A stretch of DNA of 64,000 nt, taken from positions 186,001 through 250,000 of the forward strand of contig NRSV01000023.1 in NCBI GenBank assembly GCA_002286855.1, in the 5' to 3' direction. Of the stretch, positions 21,424 to 31,238 are shown piece by piece (within the stretch, counting starts at the first letter, position 1; each line of letters opens with the position of its first letter). Source of the stretch: Bipolaris cookei (lineage: Eukaryota; Ascomycota; Dothideomycetes; Pleosporales; Pleosporaceae). The notes below the pieces were generated by a model, which was not told where the DNA came from, searched no databases, and saw only the letters and a list, made by a program, of their open reading frames with translations. The position numbers and the translations under genes were made by a program.

Positions 21424-22710
21424 TCAGATCCTAGGAATCCCACCAGTACCGAACAACTCCATCTTCACCCGCTCACTTGGAACGCCATAGCTCTTCAACT
21501 GGGCCTCAACGTCGAGCATGAACGATGTGGGCCCGCAGCAGTAGTACAGAGTGCTGCTATTGTCCGTGTGGAGAATTGTCCTGTCGACGCAATCGAGATC
21601 CACACGGCCTTTGAAGTCATAGTCGTGGCCCTGCATATCCTCTTGGCTTGGGCGTGACAGGTAGTAGACGGCATGCACGTTCCCATGGTTCGCGACAACA
21701 CATTGGTCCATGTACTTCTTGAAGGCCCTGGTCTGCGAGCTGCGCGCCCCCTGGATCCAGGTAATGGGCCGAGCTGAATCTGCCTCGTCAATCAAAAAAT
21801 TCAACATGGACATGAGCGCAGTCACCCCGACGCCCGCCGAGATGAGCACCACTGGGCCTGCTGCTGCTGCGTTATCGTGACCCGCTTCCCCGGAATCTAC
21901 AAGATGGAAATCTCCAAATGGATGCGACATCTGCACCACATCGCCCTCATGCTTTGCGTCGTGCAGCAGATTCGAAATGTACCCCACATGCGTCATGTCC
22001 TTGGACTCCCCAACCACTACTCCAGCCTCCCTCTTGACACTGATCCGTAAATAGCTCTTGCCCGGTGCATCACTCAAACTATACTGTCTAGCCTGCCACA
22101 TACCACCATCCAGCTCGTCCACAAACACCCTAACCGAGACATACTGCCCCGGCTTGAACCACGGTAGCTGGAGCTTAGCAGCATCCACCGGTTCGAGATA
22201 AAACGACGTAATCTCCTCGCTCTCCTTGACTTTCTTGGCAATGCGGAAATCCTGCCACGAAGGCCAGTACGATGTCGAACTGTACAACTGACTCTCCTTG
22301 CTAATCATCAGGTTGGCCAGTTGCCAGTATGCGGCACCCCACGCATCCAGTATTTCGGGTGTTGCGGCGGCGCCGAGCACGCTGGACATGGTGGAGAGGA
22401 GGTGCTTACCGACGATTTCGTATTGATCCGCGCGGATAAAGAGGCTGGCGTGCTTATGGCAGATGAGTTCAACCGCGGGACTTAGTTTGCCCAGGTTGTC
22501 GATGTTGGCGGCGTAGGCGTACAGGGAGCCGGCGAGGGCTTGGGCTTGGTGGCCGGTTGCTTGGTGGGTGTTGTTGAAGATGTTTTTGAGTTCTGGGTGT
22601 GCTTGTAGCATGTCGTGGTAGAATCGAGAGGTTATTGCTGTGCCGTGTTCCGCCAGGATGGGGACGGTGCTCTTGATGATTTGGACTTGGGTTGGTGTTA
22701 GGGTGGTCAT
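21424..22710 (-). CDS. fhb: Flavohemoglobin (nitric oxide dioxygenase)
   Basis: A single exon encodes 428 residues from the ATG at 22710 (context CACAATGACC). It converts nitric oxide and oxygen to nitrate using NAD(P)H. The globin domain (about 1-140) carries the proximal haem His in ELICHKHASL (His85/His87). The reductase part has the FAD-binding RQYSLSD (about 215), the NAD-binding block LISAGVGVTALMSML and the C-terminal CCGPTSFM and KMELFG motifs. The frame stays open another 53 codons upstream to an ATG at 22869. That extension is Ser/Thr/Arg-rich and includes KLSRGYFSTRQ, so a mitochondrial form is possible. However, a TATA-like TTTATATCT near 22804-22813 suggests that transcription starts inside the extension, favouring 22710. 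No intron is needed. Confidence 0.93.
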   Translation of the reverse strand: MTTLTPTQVQIIKSTVPILAEHGTAITSRFYHDMLQAHPELKNIFNNTHQATGHQAQALAGSLYAYAANIDNLGKLSPAVELICHKHASLFIRADQYEIVGKHLLSTMSSVLGAAATPEILDAWGAAYWQLANLMISKESQLYSSTSYWPSWQDFRIAKKVKESEEITSFYLEPVDAAKLQLPWFKPGQYVSVRVFVDELDGGMWQARQYSLSDAPGKSYLRISVKREAGVVVGESKDMTHVGYISNLLHDAKHEGDVVQMSHPFGDFHLVDSGEAGHDNAAAAGPVVLISAGVGVTALMSMLNFLIDEADSARPITWIQGARSSQTRAFKKYMDQCVVANHGNVHAVYYLSRPSQEDMQGHDYDFKGRVDLDCVDRTILHTDNSSTLYYCCGPTSFMLDVEAQLKSYGVPSERVKMELFGTGGIPRI

Positions 22711-25700
22711 TGTGCGTGTTGTTTGTCTGGTCGAAAAGTATCCTCGTGAAAGTTTAAGTAGCTTGTCAATGCTTGACAGTCGAGTAGTAGCAGTAGTAGT
22801 AGTAGATATAAAGTCTGTTGTTGTGTATGCGAATATGTCATATGAATAAACCATACCCTCTTTCACCATGACACCTATATACCTCCATCCCCCTTACCAT
22901 CCGACCACCCCGTCATTCCTACATTCCCCGTCCAAAACCTTTACATCTCCGCGGTACCAAACTTCACCTTCTATCTAACCCCCGGCCAAAGCCCAATCCA
23001 TCACCCTCGTGGCCTGTTTCCCGGACCACATGCGGATATCTCGCAAGGAGTAGTACAAAAAACCGCGTGATACAATGCTGAGTCCCTTGCACTTGCGCCA
23101 AAAAAAACGCCCAAAAATAAAAAAGGGCTTGGAATGTATGCAAGAATTTGTAAGGTAAAGTCGGACGTTTTCGTAGTGGGGCAGGCCAATAAAATTACGT
23201 ATTGATTTGGTTACGCTTTGCACGTTACTATTGCTGTATTTTTTGCTGCGCTGTAGCGGTTTCTCCGATACTTCCGTTGCGGACTACATTTTACTCGGCT
23301 ATGTTTGCCCTGTATCCTTTTCGCGTGGGGGAAAAAAGCAAGTGATAATGATTCTTTATCTTTATTTATTTAGGAAGCTTATTATTTACACCGTTGATCA
23401 GCTTTGTGAATTAGGAGTGATATGGTTGGTTGGGGGGGTGGAAATGCGAGAAAAGTAAAATATGAAATGACGTATGTCGTAATGATTGAGTTTAACTTTG
23501 AGTCGATCAAAATTTGCGCAACACGAACTTTCTCGCACGTAGTAAGGCGAAACGAGAAAAGCGTACTGCTGCAAGATTGTTCAGCTGTGCGAATTGCTCA
23601 CCCCATTCTTCTCTTTGAAGACGCCTGAGATTAGGTGTAATGCTGCGCTACATTATGTCGAGCAAAGCCCTCACGCGCTCAGACAAAAAAGAGGGCTGAG
23701 AAAGAGAAAAAATATATCACACCACAAACGTCAGATAGCCACATGATACTTTTTTTTCTCTGCTTACAAGCCACGACGGCGAACGCAACACATAGACCTT
23801 TTGGTCCCGCGCCACGCATGGTATGCCGACTTCTTCCGAAAAAGAACTCGTAGTACAGGCTTTTTTGATTATTCAGTCATGGCCCCCGGACCCCGTAGGG
23901 CGCGGGATTCGTGAGAGGGATTGGGTATCCTGTGTCTGGATGCGCTATGGAATTGGGAAATTGATAACGGGTAGGTTAACAAGGCGCCCCTGTGATCATG
24001 GTTGGGATGACGCTGAGTGTTGGGTTGCGATACTTTTGGGGGGGGGTTAAGGTTTTTGTCTTCTCCGCGGAAGTGCGAAGGAAGAATGTAAGAGGAATGC
24101 AAGTATGATGTGGGGAGGTAAAATTGGTACAATCACATTCTTTACATACCTGCTTACAAGGAGACTGGGAATATGTGCATCAGGGACTATACAAAGGCAT
24201 GTGTTTGGTGGATGGACTAGTAGGTGTACACCTAGAGGGTACTTCCCTGGCTGCTGAATGGTGTGTGACTTGTGCGTTGCAGCCAAGACCATATCCCAAG
24301 TCTTTGGGTTCTTGGATTTTTGGCATAGTGTCTGGCTCCAGGGACTAACAGTGGCAAGGTCCCTGTGCTTGACAAACGGCGTTGTGACATGAATCTAGCT
24401 CTGGGGAACGGCGAGCCTTGCATGTGCTATGACTATGCTATGGTCAGCGCTTCGAGTTACCTCCACCAGGGCGGGCGGGACGTTCCGACTCATCAATACA
24501 TACCCTGCACCTATTATTTCTAGACCGCCGTTCTACTGTCTATACAGAGTTTTCGACATGGCTCTTTGGCTTTAAAGGCTTTATGCAGGGCCTTTTCGCA
24601 TTGGGAAGACGTTGCCACTGAACTGGGTCCCCAAGCATCTTGCGTATGCGTACGGACTCAACCTTCTTTTTGGCACGTACATACGCGAGACATCTTAAAC
24701 CATTAGTTACTTCTTGAATAGCGTTCACCTCGTCTCCATGGGGTACGTCTCACCAGTAGTCTTGGGCACACCGATCGTGGGATTACCTGCATGACACCTT
24801 TTCATATAAGAACGAGACCGACAATCCCAACCTTGAATCCACATACTTCCAAAATAGAGCAACCCAAAGAAGCACCTAGAACTTGAAGCAAAACAAGGCA
24901 TGCAGCTTGCAAATCTATGACGCTGCATGCATATCTCGAACATAAACAAAGTTTCAACACATTTCAAAACATGCATGAAGGCTACATACGACACAACCAC
25001 AAATGCATGCAATGCCAAACTCACGCCTCCTCGAGATTACCTCGGCCATTTACTCCGCAAAATGCGGTCTGCCACCAAAAGCAGTAACAATGAGAATGGC
25101 AATATCGCCACTCTACGATAATCCGGCCGTGGGGCCGGCGTACCCGTAGCAAAGTTCTTGCTAACGAGCACGAACCCCATATACCCATACTATAGGCTTT
25201 CACGGCTTGGTTCATATCCTGTGCGACGAGCAAACACAGTGCATGACTAGAATTACAGAGTCGGTGAAACTAGGTGGATACCTTCTAGGTAAGTTCTTTG
25301 TCATGGGTACTTCGAAGACCGAGGAAGAGATGTCGTTAGGTCATGAGAAGGTCCGAATGGGTTGCAGTGGCTGGGGGAAGACAAGAGTTTTGAGTTAGTG
25401 GATAAGGCGATACTAGAGACCGAGGTAAGAGATGTAAGTAGGCTAAGGGGGATGTGGCGTTTATTTGGGTGTTGGCCCGAAAAGTGGTGAGATTCTAATG
25501 AACCCACCGTGCTTCTTTATGAACACATTCAACACCATTCACAACCCCATTACGATATCGCAATCTCTACTCACACTCCATCCTGTCCCATCCCATCCAA
25601 CCCATCGTCTCCTAAAATCTCCTCGGAAAGTCTTCAGACAGCAGAATTTCAACACACCGAACTGAAATACCCACCAATGCAGCCCCCATGCCCACTACGA

Positions 25701-26299
25701 ACTTTATTCCCCCCATTCACTTCTCTGCACAACTCTCTTGCATCAAAGAAGCAAAAACAAAGAAGATCTTCCATCAAACCTTGCCCAAAACCGAGCGCGG
25801 TGTGAATGCCGAAAAAGAAAAGAAATCTTAAGATGACACGCCCCGCGACATATTTTGAGGAGAAGAAAGAACAAAAAATGAGCTAAGACCGGAGACAGAC
25901 ATAACAAAAAAAAGAGTTGATCGCGTGTCACCACGCCATTTTCGAATCAGGCTACTGAGTCTAGCGCGACTTGCTAAAAGACTCGCTCAATTCCTCGGGT
26001 TATGGAGAAGCATAAGTAGTGCATTATTTTGTGCCGCGTGATGACTGCTGTATAGGGGGTTTGCTGCGTGAAGCAATGATGTGGGATTGTGTTCACCTGT
26101 AATCTCTCGTGGCTTTTCTTATTGTGAGCCTGGAGGAGCTGGATGTATTGCGCCATGTCGGTGTGGTTGAACTCTAGATCTCGCGGTTTTGCATTCCTTC
26201 AGTGAATGTTTGGCGCGACGCGAGGCATTGTCGTGGTTAGAGGGTGTATCGGAACAGCAAAGGCTGGAGCGACGTTGTTCGAGAAGGTCAAGATGTCAC
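22711..26299. other. Flavohemoglobin promoter followed by gene-poor sequence
   Basis: 22711-22870 holds the likely promoter and leader of the flavohemoglobin gene, with a TAG/GTA-rich triplet run at 22784-22805. The remaining 3.4 kb has only short readings with no recognised protein, several A/T-rich segments and no complete repeat that I can delimit. Confidence 0.45.
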
Positions 26300-26870
26300 C
26301 TAAAACTGGCTTTGGTAAATCTGATTTAACTTTTTTTTTCTTTGCTCCGCCTGAGAGCAAGTACTTAGTCGTGAGGTGTGTAACATGCAAGCTTTACATA
26401 AGAATATTCTCTTTCTTGACACCTTCTCAGTATAGAATTTGTGAGATTCTATCGTTGAAAGCAATTCAAGATGGAGTACACTCTCCCCTTCTTGTGACTT
26501 GCTCTTCATGGCGTTGGAGGCAGCCTGCTCGTTGTACCTTCTTTCGCTAGCGCTTGGAGCTTGGTACTCGTACAAGTCATCATCCCCTTCTTCTTCTTCT
26601 CTTATCTCAATTAGGCTATGCTGTTGTATCTCGGGGGTATTGCCAGTCCATCTTCTATCTTCCATGTCTTTCCGCTATAGCTCGATAAATCGGTTTCTTC
26701 GCCTGGTACTCTTGGGACGTCTGACGCTTTCAAAGACCTCTGGGCTTTCTTGGAAGACACATGTAAGCGGCGAGGAATTCCATGTATTTGAACGCTCATT
26801 TAACGCTCTGATGATTTTGATGACTCTTTCGGGTGATTATTCTTTCAATACGCTATCAGCTGGAAATATT
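26300..26870 (-). pseudogene. Unidentified decayed reading frame
   Basis: One minus-strand frame can be followed for about 190 codons, interrupted only by a TAA near 26848 and a TAG near 26683. It includes SPERVIKIIRALNERSN, then FESVRRPKSTRRRNRF, and a Glu/Asp-rich piece (HSLIEIREEEEGDDD) leading to YEYQAPSASERRYNEQ. The composition is protein-like and continuous across both stops, which suggests a real gene decayed by point mutation. I do not recognise the family. It may be a transposon remnant, given the two DNA transposons nearby, or a degenerated host gene. Confidence 0.35.
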
Positions 26871-27521
26871 GGGAGAGAAGCAAAGGTTGAAATACCTAGA
26901 GGCTTTCAGTGAAAGTAGGTGCGCAGCAGTTATGGTAAAGACAATACAAAGTCGTGATTTGATCCTGCATTTCGCGTATGGTTGCAATGACTATGTTCAA
27001 TATCAGTAAAGACATGCTATGGGAGGAGTGGAAGATGATCCAGTAATATTTGACATGATTAGAAAATACAAACTGTGTGCAAGGGATGATCTTTTTCTCT
27101 GATAATAGATATTGAGTGGACAAGCACACTTGCATTTGGGAAGCGTCTTAAATCTAAGTGCAGGCATCAGAAATAGGAAATAGTTTGGAGGCGGAAGAGG
27201 AGGTGGTGACGGTGATGATGAGTGGTAGTTTTACTAGATTATGTTAAAGTGTATAAGCGGTGCTAAGATGTGCAGCTTCAGCTATATACTTCCCTGGGTG
27301 TTCTGGTTATTCTACTTTCCCTAGCTACTCACTACCATAACTGCAAGCTGCTCTAACTCTTCCTCCTTAATCAAGGGAGGAAATACTCATTGGTTGCTAC
27401 TGATTAGTAGCTAGAACAAGAGATTTAATTTGCTAGGTCACAAATCACCGAAGCAATAGGGAAAGGAGCGAGTTTTATAGAGATCTGTAGGTTTTGTAGT
27501 AAATTACGCAACTTAAGTCCA
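26871..27521. other. A/T-rich spacer left of the first transposon
   Basis: Nothing recognisable on either strand. A GGTGGTGACGGTGATGATGA stretch near 27200 is simple sequence. Confidence 0.4.
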
Positions 27522-27523
27522 TA

Positions 27524-27573
27524 ACGTGGTTCACAAGCGAGCGAGCACCTCCCCACCAGCGTGTCGACGTCGA
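27524..27573 (+). repeat. Left terminal inverted repeat of the deleted pogo element
   Basis: Starts ACGTGGTTCACAAGCGAGCG. It matches the reverse complement of 28555-28604 at 49 of 50 positions. Confidence 0.88.
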
Positions 27574-27625
27574 GACGTTATCACGCACTTTTACCACAGT
27601 CAATAAACTATTGCGAAATACCAAA

Positions 27626-28540
27626 TTAATTATCAGAATTGCTACTATCACTTGCACTATCTATCTCAACTGCGCAGGTACTAGCGTTGTGTCCAGTCTC
27701 CTTGCAACGCCCGCACCGCCTCTCTCGTCGCACCCTCTTCAACGCACTCTCACCATCACCACAACTACTACCCGCCTGTTCAGCTAATGATTCTTGTACT
27801 TCGCCTACATTATGAGTCTCTTCTGTCCGTACGTATCGCCGCTTGCGGCTCTTACGCTTATTTGATTCGTCTAGAGTCTCTTGAAGAGTAGCCGGCGACC
27901 CGAAGCGCCTACGCCTTAGATCACAGTAACCCACTCACAGTTGCCTGGCTGTAATCCGCATCTTTTTACCATATCCTTCGGAGGCTGTGATAACTAACTG
28001 TGATGAAATCTTGCCCATCATAAAGCCATTTTTATCAAAATTGTAGATATCGTTGTCTACAATACCCCACTTCTGCTTTGTCGCCTCGACTAGATCGAAC
28101 CAGCACTGGATAGCCGCTGGATCCTCGCAGGCGGCTCGCTGGTGATCATAAGGACGGCTCCAGCGCGTACGGAGCTTGGGAGTTCGCTTGACAAAGTTGT
28201 CAAACCAGTTCTTGCCAGTAGGGTTGCTCTCCCACTCATGCAATAGTTTATCAGCCATTGCTCGAACGTCAGCCTTTGTAGGCGCAAATCCTCGCGCAGA
28301 CTCTTCAAGAATACGCTTAACTATAGCCTCCTCTTCTAGCTTGTTTAGGCGCTTCGAATTCGGTTCACAGTCGCATCGGAAGCGTCTTCCAGCGCGTCGA
28401 TGAGATAAAGTTGTTCGGGGGACGTTATAGACTTCAGCAGCACGCTTTACACTTTGAATACGTTGGGATTTAATATCAAAAAGAGCAATTTGGAAATCTA
28501 ATTGGTTATAAGTTATTTGAGATCTGCGTGGTTGAGACAT
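27626..28540 (-). pseudogene. Truncated pogo transposase with CCHC knuckle
   Basis: From an ATG at 28540 about 200 codons run. First comes a Psq-type helix-turn-helix (QSVKRAAEVYNVPRTTLSHR), then a CENP-B/Tc5-type helix-turn-helix (NKLEEEAIVKRILEESARGF to NWFDNFVKRTPKLRTRW). The start of the DDE domain includes the first catalytic Asp in YNFDKNGFMMG. A frameshift and stop follow near 27935. The frame then jumps to a C-terminal piece (27934-27626) with the knuckle RCGRCKETGHNASTC. Compared with the fuller copy at 29237-30890, roughly 250 residues containing the other two catalytic Asp residues are deleted, so it cannot act on its own. Confidence 0.85.
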
Positions 28541-28554
28541 AACGCGTTGTTGTG

Positions 28555-28604
28555 TCGACGTCGACGCGCTGGTGGGGAGGTGCTCGCTCGCTTGTGAACC
28601 ACGT
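28555..28604 (-). repeat. Right terminal inverted repeat of the deleted pogo element
   Basis: Reverse complement of the left repeat with one mismatch. Flanked by TA at 28605-28606. Confidence 0.88.
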
Positions 28605-28606
28605 TA

Positions 28607-29133
28607 AGTGAATCTGAGATATAATCTAATGTAAGTAAAAGGCTTCGAGTGCTCTTTCCCAAGCCATGCGCTGGCCACATCCACGCAATATTAGAATTGA
28701 TTCTCGAGAAGAGAAGTGATGAAAGCTATGAGGTAATTTAATCAGTAAGAAACTAGTCTATTACAAAAGACACTATTTCACCTATTCTCATACCTCAGGT
28801 TCTTGGGTTTTGCTATCGCCGTCTACAAACTAACAATTTTCCTACCGTTTTCATACTGCAACCATTGTCAAAACGTTCCTGCTGTTAAATGATAGGCGTG
28901 CTTTCGATGCTGCAGATACCGGTATTAAGCCCAAGTGTTCTGCAGCGAAAGCTTCCAAGAATGAAAGAAAAGCATCCGATTAATTCTTTGAAAAACTGTT
29001 GAGGAAGAGGACGTTGTATCCGGTCAATAATCCCTTACTCGATGTTATCAAATTAACTGCGACTACCACCATATTCAAAGAGAACAATCCTCGACTTTTT
29101 TTGCAGCGCAAAATTGCTCCAATTCATTTGTAC
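28607..29133. other. Spacer between the two transposons
   Basis: About 0.5 kb with no recognisable gene or repeat on either strand. Confidence 0.4.
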
Positions 29134-29135
29134 TA

Positions 29136-29186
29136 ACGTGTTTCACCAGTGTGCCCCACGAAATCCTAGTACCTTACCTTCACAAT
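29136..29186 (+). repeat. Left terminal inverted repeat of the second pogo element
   Basis: Starts ACGTGTTTCACCAGTGT. Pairs imperfectly with 30899-30951. Confidence 0.8.
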
Positions 29187-29236
29187 AGTATTGCGCAACA
29201 CCACCACAGTTTTTTCTTATTAAGTAGAACAATATA

Positions 29237-30890
29237 TTATTCTCCATACGCGTTGCAGTCCTCTATATCCCCCACTTCTACTTGGCAGGTGCGAGAGTTG
29301 TGTCCAACTTGGCTACAACGCCCGCAGCGCCGTTCACTTCGTACCCTCTTCGCAGGCGTTGCACCATCATTACAGTTACCACCCTCTGCCTCAGCAATCT
29401 GATCAGCTATCCGACCAACTGTCTGGGACCCCTCTGCCTGTACGTAGCGCCGCTTACAAGTTTTTCGCTTTATTAACGCTTCAACAGCGTCTCGTAGGTA
29501 ACTCATTTCCTCGTAGGTAACTCATCTCCTCCTACATCAATACCATATGATAGGCAATCTGCTAGGCTCCTTTACTCAACTGCTATATCTGCTCCTTAAG
29601 AGAAATTATAGGAGAACCTTGCTAAATTTACATGCGGGTTCGAATAAGCGTAGCCTGCGCCTCTATTTCGCGCGCGTTGCGCGACGTTTTCCGGTCCCAG
29701 TTGCTACTCTTGCGCTGATGGAGTTGAAGTACGCAGCACGACGTCAAGCTGTGATAAAACAACTTGATAATTGTGTGGGGTAAGCCCAGCACCTCGAACT
29801 TCTCCGCAAATATTTTCTGGTGTAAAAGCCTTATAATAGGCCTTTTTGAACGCTGGTAGGAAGGTTTCTTTGCTGATATGGTGGATGCGATTATGTGCCA
29901 AGACCGAGATAGCGTCGCCATATGCGCGCTTCAACGGCAAGAAGCAGCCCACATCAACAGGCTGTAAGATGTATGACGAATGGGAAGGCATACAGAGGAG
30001 AACTATCTTCTTCTCTTCGCAGAGATGTCGGAAATCCACCGAGCAGTGGCTCTCGTGGCCGTCAACAATGAGCAGCTTATGCGTCCCCACAGGGCGCGCA
30101 TGGGAATCGAAGTGACGGAGCCAGTCAAGCGCTAGATTGCTATTCGTCCAACCATTAGGACTAACTTGAATAACCCAGTCGCGTGGCAGATCCTCCGTGA
30201 ACCAGGTGGAGATTAGAACCTTGCGTACGAAGACGAGAAAGGCTGGGATACGCTTCCCTGTTGCGCCAACGCCTTGTATCAGCGTAACCCACTCTTGATT
30301 GCCTGGCTAGATCTTCTTCGTTCTTCCTGGTTTGTCTGAGCCCGTGATAGCTGACTGTGATAAAATCTTGCCCATAATAAAGCCGGACCCATCGAAGTTG
30401 TAGAAATCTTCGTCCACGATACCATACTTCGCCTTTGTATTCTGAACCAGTGCTTATTAAGCGCTGGATCTTCGCAAGCAGCTCGCTGACGATCATGTGG
30501 ACGGCTCCGACGCGTACGGAGCTCAGGATTGCGCTGGATAAATCTATCAACCCAGTTCTTGCCAACCTCCTCTCCACCGCGCTCTTAGAGTAGTCTGTTG
30601 GCCATATCTCGCACGTCGTCTTTCCCACAGGGTAGTCCTCGCTCAGCCTCAACTATTACACGCCTAGTAATAGCTCCCTCTTCTAGTTTTGTTAGGCGCT
30701 TAGTTGGTGGTTCGTAGTCGCGTCGACAGGGCTTTCCATCACGTTGCCGTTGTATTGTCCGTCTTGGCACGTTATAGATTAATTCAGCGCGCCTTAGGCT
30801 TAAGTTTTCGCGTTTTTGGAGATCAGAGATAGCAATAGTAACGTCAGTTTCAGTATAGAGCTTTGGAGTTTGGTGTTGTTGAGATATCAC
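29237..30890 (-). pseudogene. Inactivated pogo transposase
   Basis: The N-terminal part starts at 30890 with a Psq-type helix-turn-helix (SLRRAELIYNVPRRTIQRQR), then a CENP-B-type one (KLEEGAITRRVIVEAERG), and is broken near 30585. The DDE core continues with the first Asp in FDGSGFIMG (about 30390), an in-frame TAG just after it near 30310, then GVGATGKRIPAFLVFV. The second Asp is in LLIVDGHESH (about 30060) and the third in YILQPVDVGCF (about 29960). The C-terminal knuckle RCGRCSQVGHNSRTC lies near 29300. A 19-bp tandem duplication (29492-29510 and 29511-29529) adds another lesion. All three catalytic Asp residues are still readable, but multiple stops and frameshifts make it inactive. Confidence 0.85.
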
Positions 30891-30898
30891 GCGTTATT

Positions 30899-30951
30899 GT
30901 TGCAAAGGTGAGGTACTAAGATTTCGTGGGGCGTACACTGGTGAAACACGT
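30899..30951 (-). repeat. Right terminal inverted repeat of the second pogo element
   Basis: Reverse complement of the left end, with a 2-bp length difference and a few substitutions. Flanked by TA at 30952-30953. Confidence 0.8.
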
Positions 30952-31064
30952 TATGTCTTTGACACGTGAAGTAGGCCGAGTTCAATATTGGGAGACAATC
31001 AAGTCGCGTGGTCAGTGCGGTGGCAAAAAAAAAGACAAAAAAGGCTTTTTGAACAGTCAGAAAC

Positions 31065-31074
31065 GGATTCGAAC
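31065..31074 (-). promoter_or_regulatory. B-block downstream of the U6 gene
   Basis: On the minus strand this reads GTTCGAATCC, an exact match to the TFIIIC B-block consensus (GTTCRANNC). It lies about 35-45 bp beyond the U6 terminator. No tRNA can be folded around it. Budding yeast SNR6 is known to use a B-block downstream of its terminator, so a role in U6 transcription is likely, but this is inferred from position. Confidence 0.6.
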
Positions 31075-31108
31075 ACAGTAACCGCCACAACAAGGCCAAA
31101 AAATTGCC

Positions 31109-31115
31109 AAAAAAA
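31109..31115 (-). terminator. Pol III terminator of U6
   Basis: A run of seven T on the minus strand directly after CTACCA, the usual end of U6. A second T6 run follows a few bases later. Confidence 0.85.
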
Positions 31116-31207
31116 TGGTAGCTTCTCTTTGATTGAGCGTGTCATCCTTAGTGCAGGGGCCATGCTAATCTTCTCTGTATCGTTTCATTGACCAAATGCC
31201 CGAAGGC
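31112..31207 (-). ncRNA. U6: U6 spliceosomal small nuclear RNA
   Basis: The minus strand starts with a 5' stem-loop GCCTTCGGGC and continues ATTTGGTCAATGAAACG. The invariant block ATACAGAGAAGATTAGCATG contains the ACAGAGA box that pairs with the 5' splice site. The block GCCCCTGCACTAAGGATGAC is the U4-pairing/internal stem-loop region. ACGCTCAATCAAAGAGAAGC follows, ending CTACCATTTTTTT. It is about 95 nt, the usual U6 length. U6 forms the catalytic heart of the spliceosome with U2 and U4/U5. The linker between the 5' stem and the ACAGAGA box looks a few bases shorter than in yeast (GGTCAATGAAACG). A TATA box, terminator and downstream B-block argue that it is a working gene, not a retro-copy. 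Confidence 0.93.
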
Positions 31208-31230
31208 GAAGAGTGATAAAATTAAAAAAT

Positions 31231-31238
31231 AAATATAC
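31231..31238 (-). promoter_or_regulatory. TATA box of U6
   Basis: Minus strand GTATATTT lies 24-31 bp upstream of the U6 5' end, the spacing expected for a Pol III U6 promoter. The stretch between them is A/T-rich. Confidence 0.7.

Larger units (their letters stand above)
27524..28604 (-). mobile_element. Internally deleted pogo-type DNA transposon (1081 bp)
   Basis: The element is bounded by 50-bp terminal inverted repeats with a single mismatch (27524-27573 and 28555-28604), beginning ACGTGGTTCACAAGCG. TA dinucleotides at 27522-27523 and 28605-28606 are the target duplication expected for Tc1/mariner-pogo elements. Inside, transposase N-terminus and C-terminus survive but most of the DDE catalytic core is missing. 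The nearly matching ends imply a fairly recent insertion, mobilised in trans by a complete relative. Confidence 0.88.
29136..30951 (-). mobile_element. Nearly full-length but dead pogo-type transposon (1816 bp)
   Basis: Ends are inverted repeats starting ACGTGTTTCACCAGTGT at both sides, imperfect over about 50 bp (one 2-bp length difference and a few mismatches). They are flanked by TA at 29134-29135 and 30952-30953. The content is a transposase with all regions in order but with stops and frameshifts. The ends differ from those of the 27.5-kb element beyond ACGTG, so the two belong to different subfamilies. The lower end-to-end identity suggests an older insertion than its neighbour. Confidence 0.87.

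Noticed and set aside
31040..31110. Possible tRNA around the GTTCGAATCC motif
   Set aside because: No D-arm, anticodon arm or acceptor stem can be paired; better explained as an external B-block of U6.
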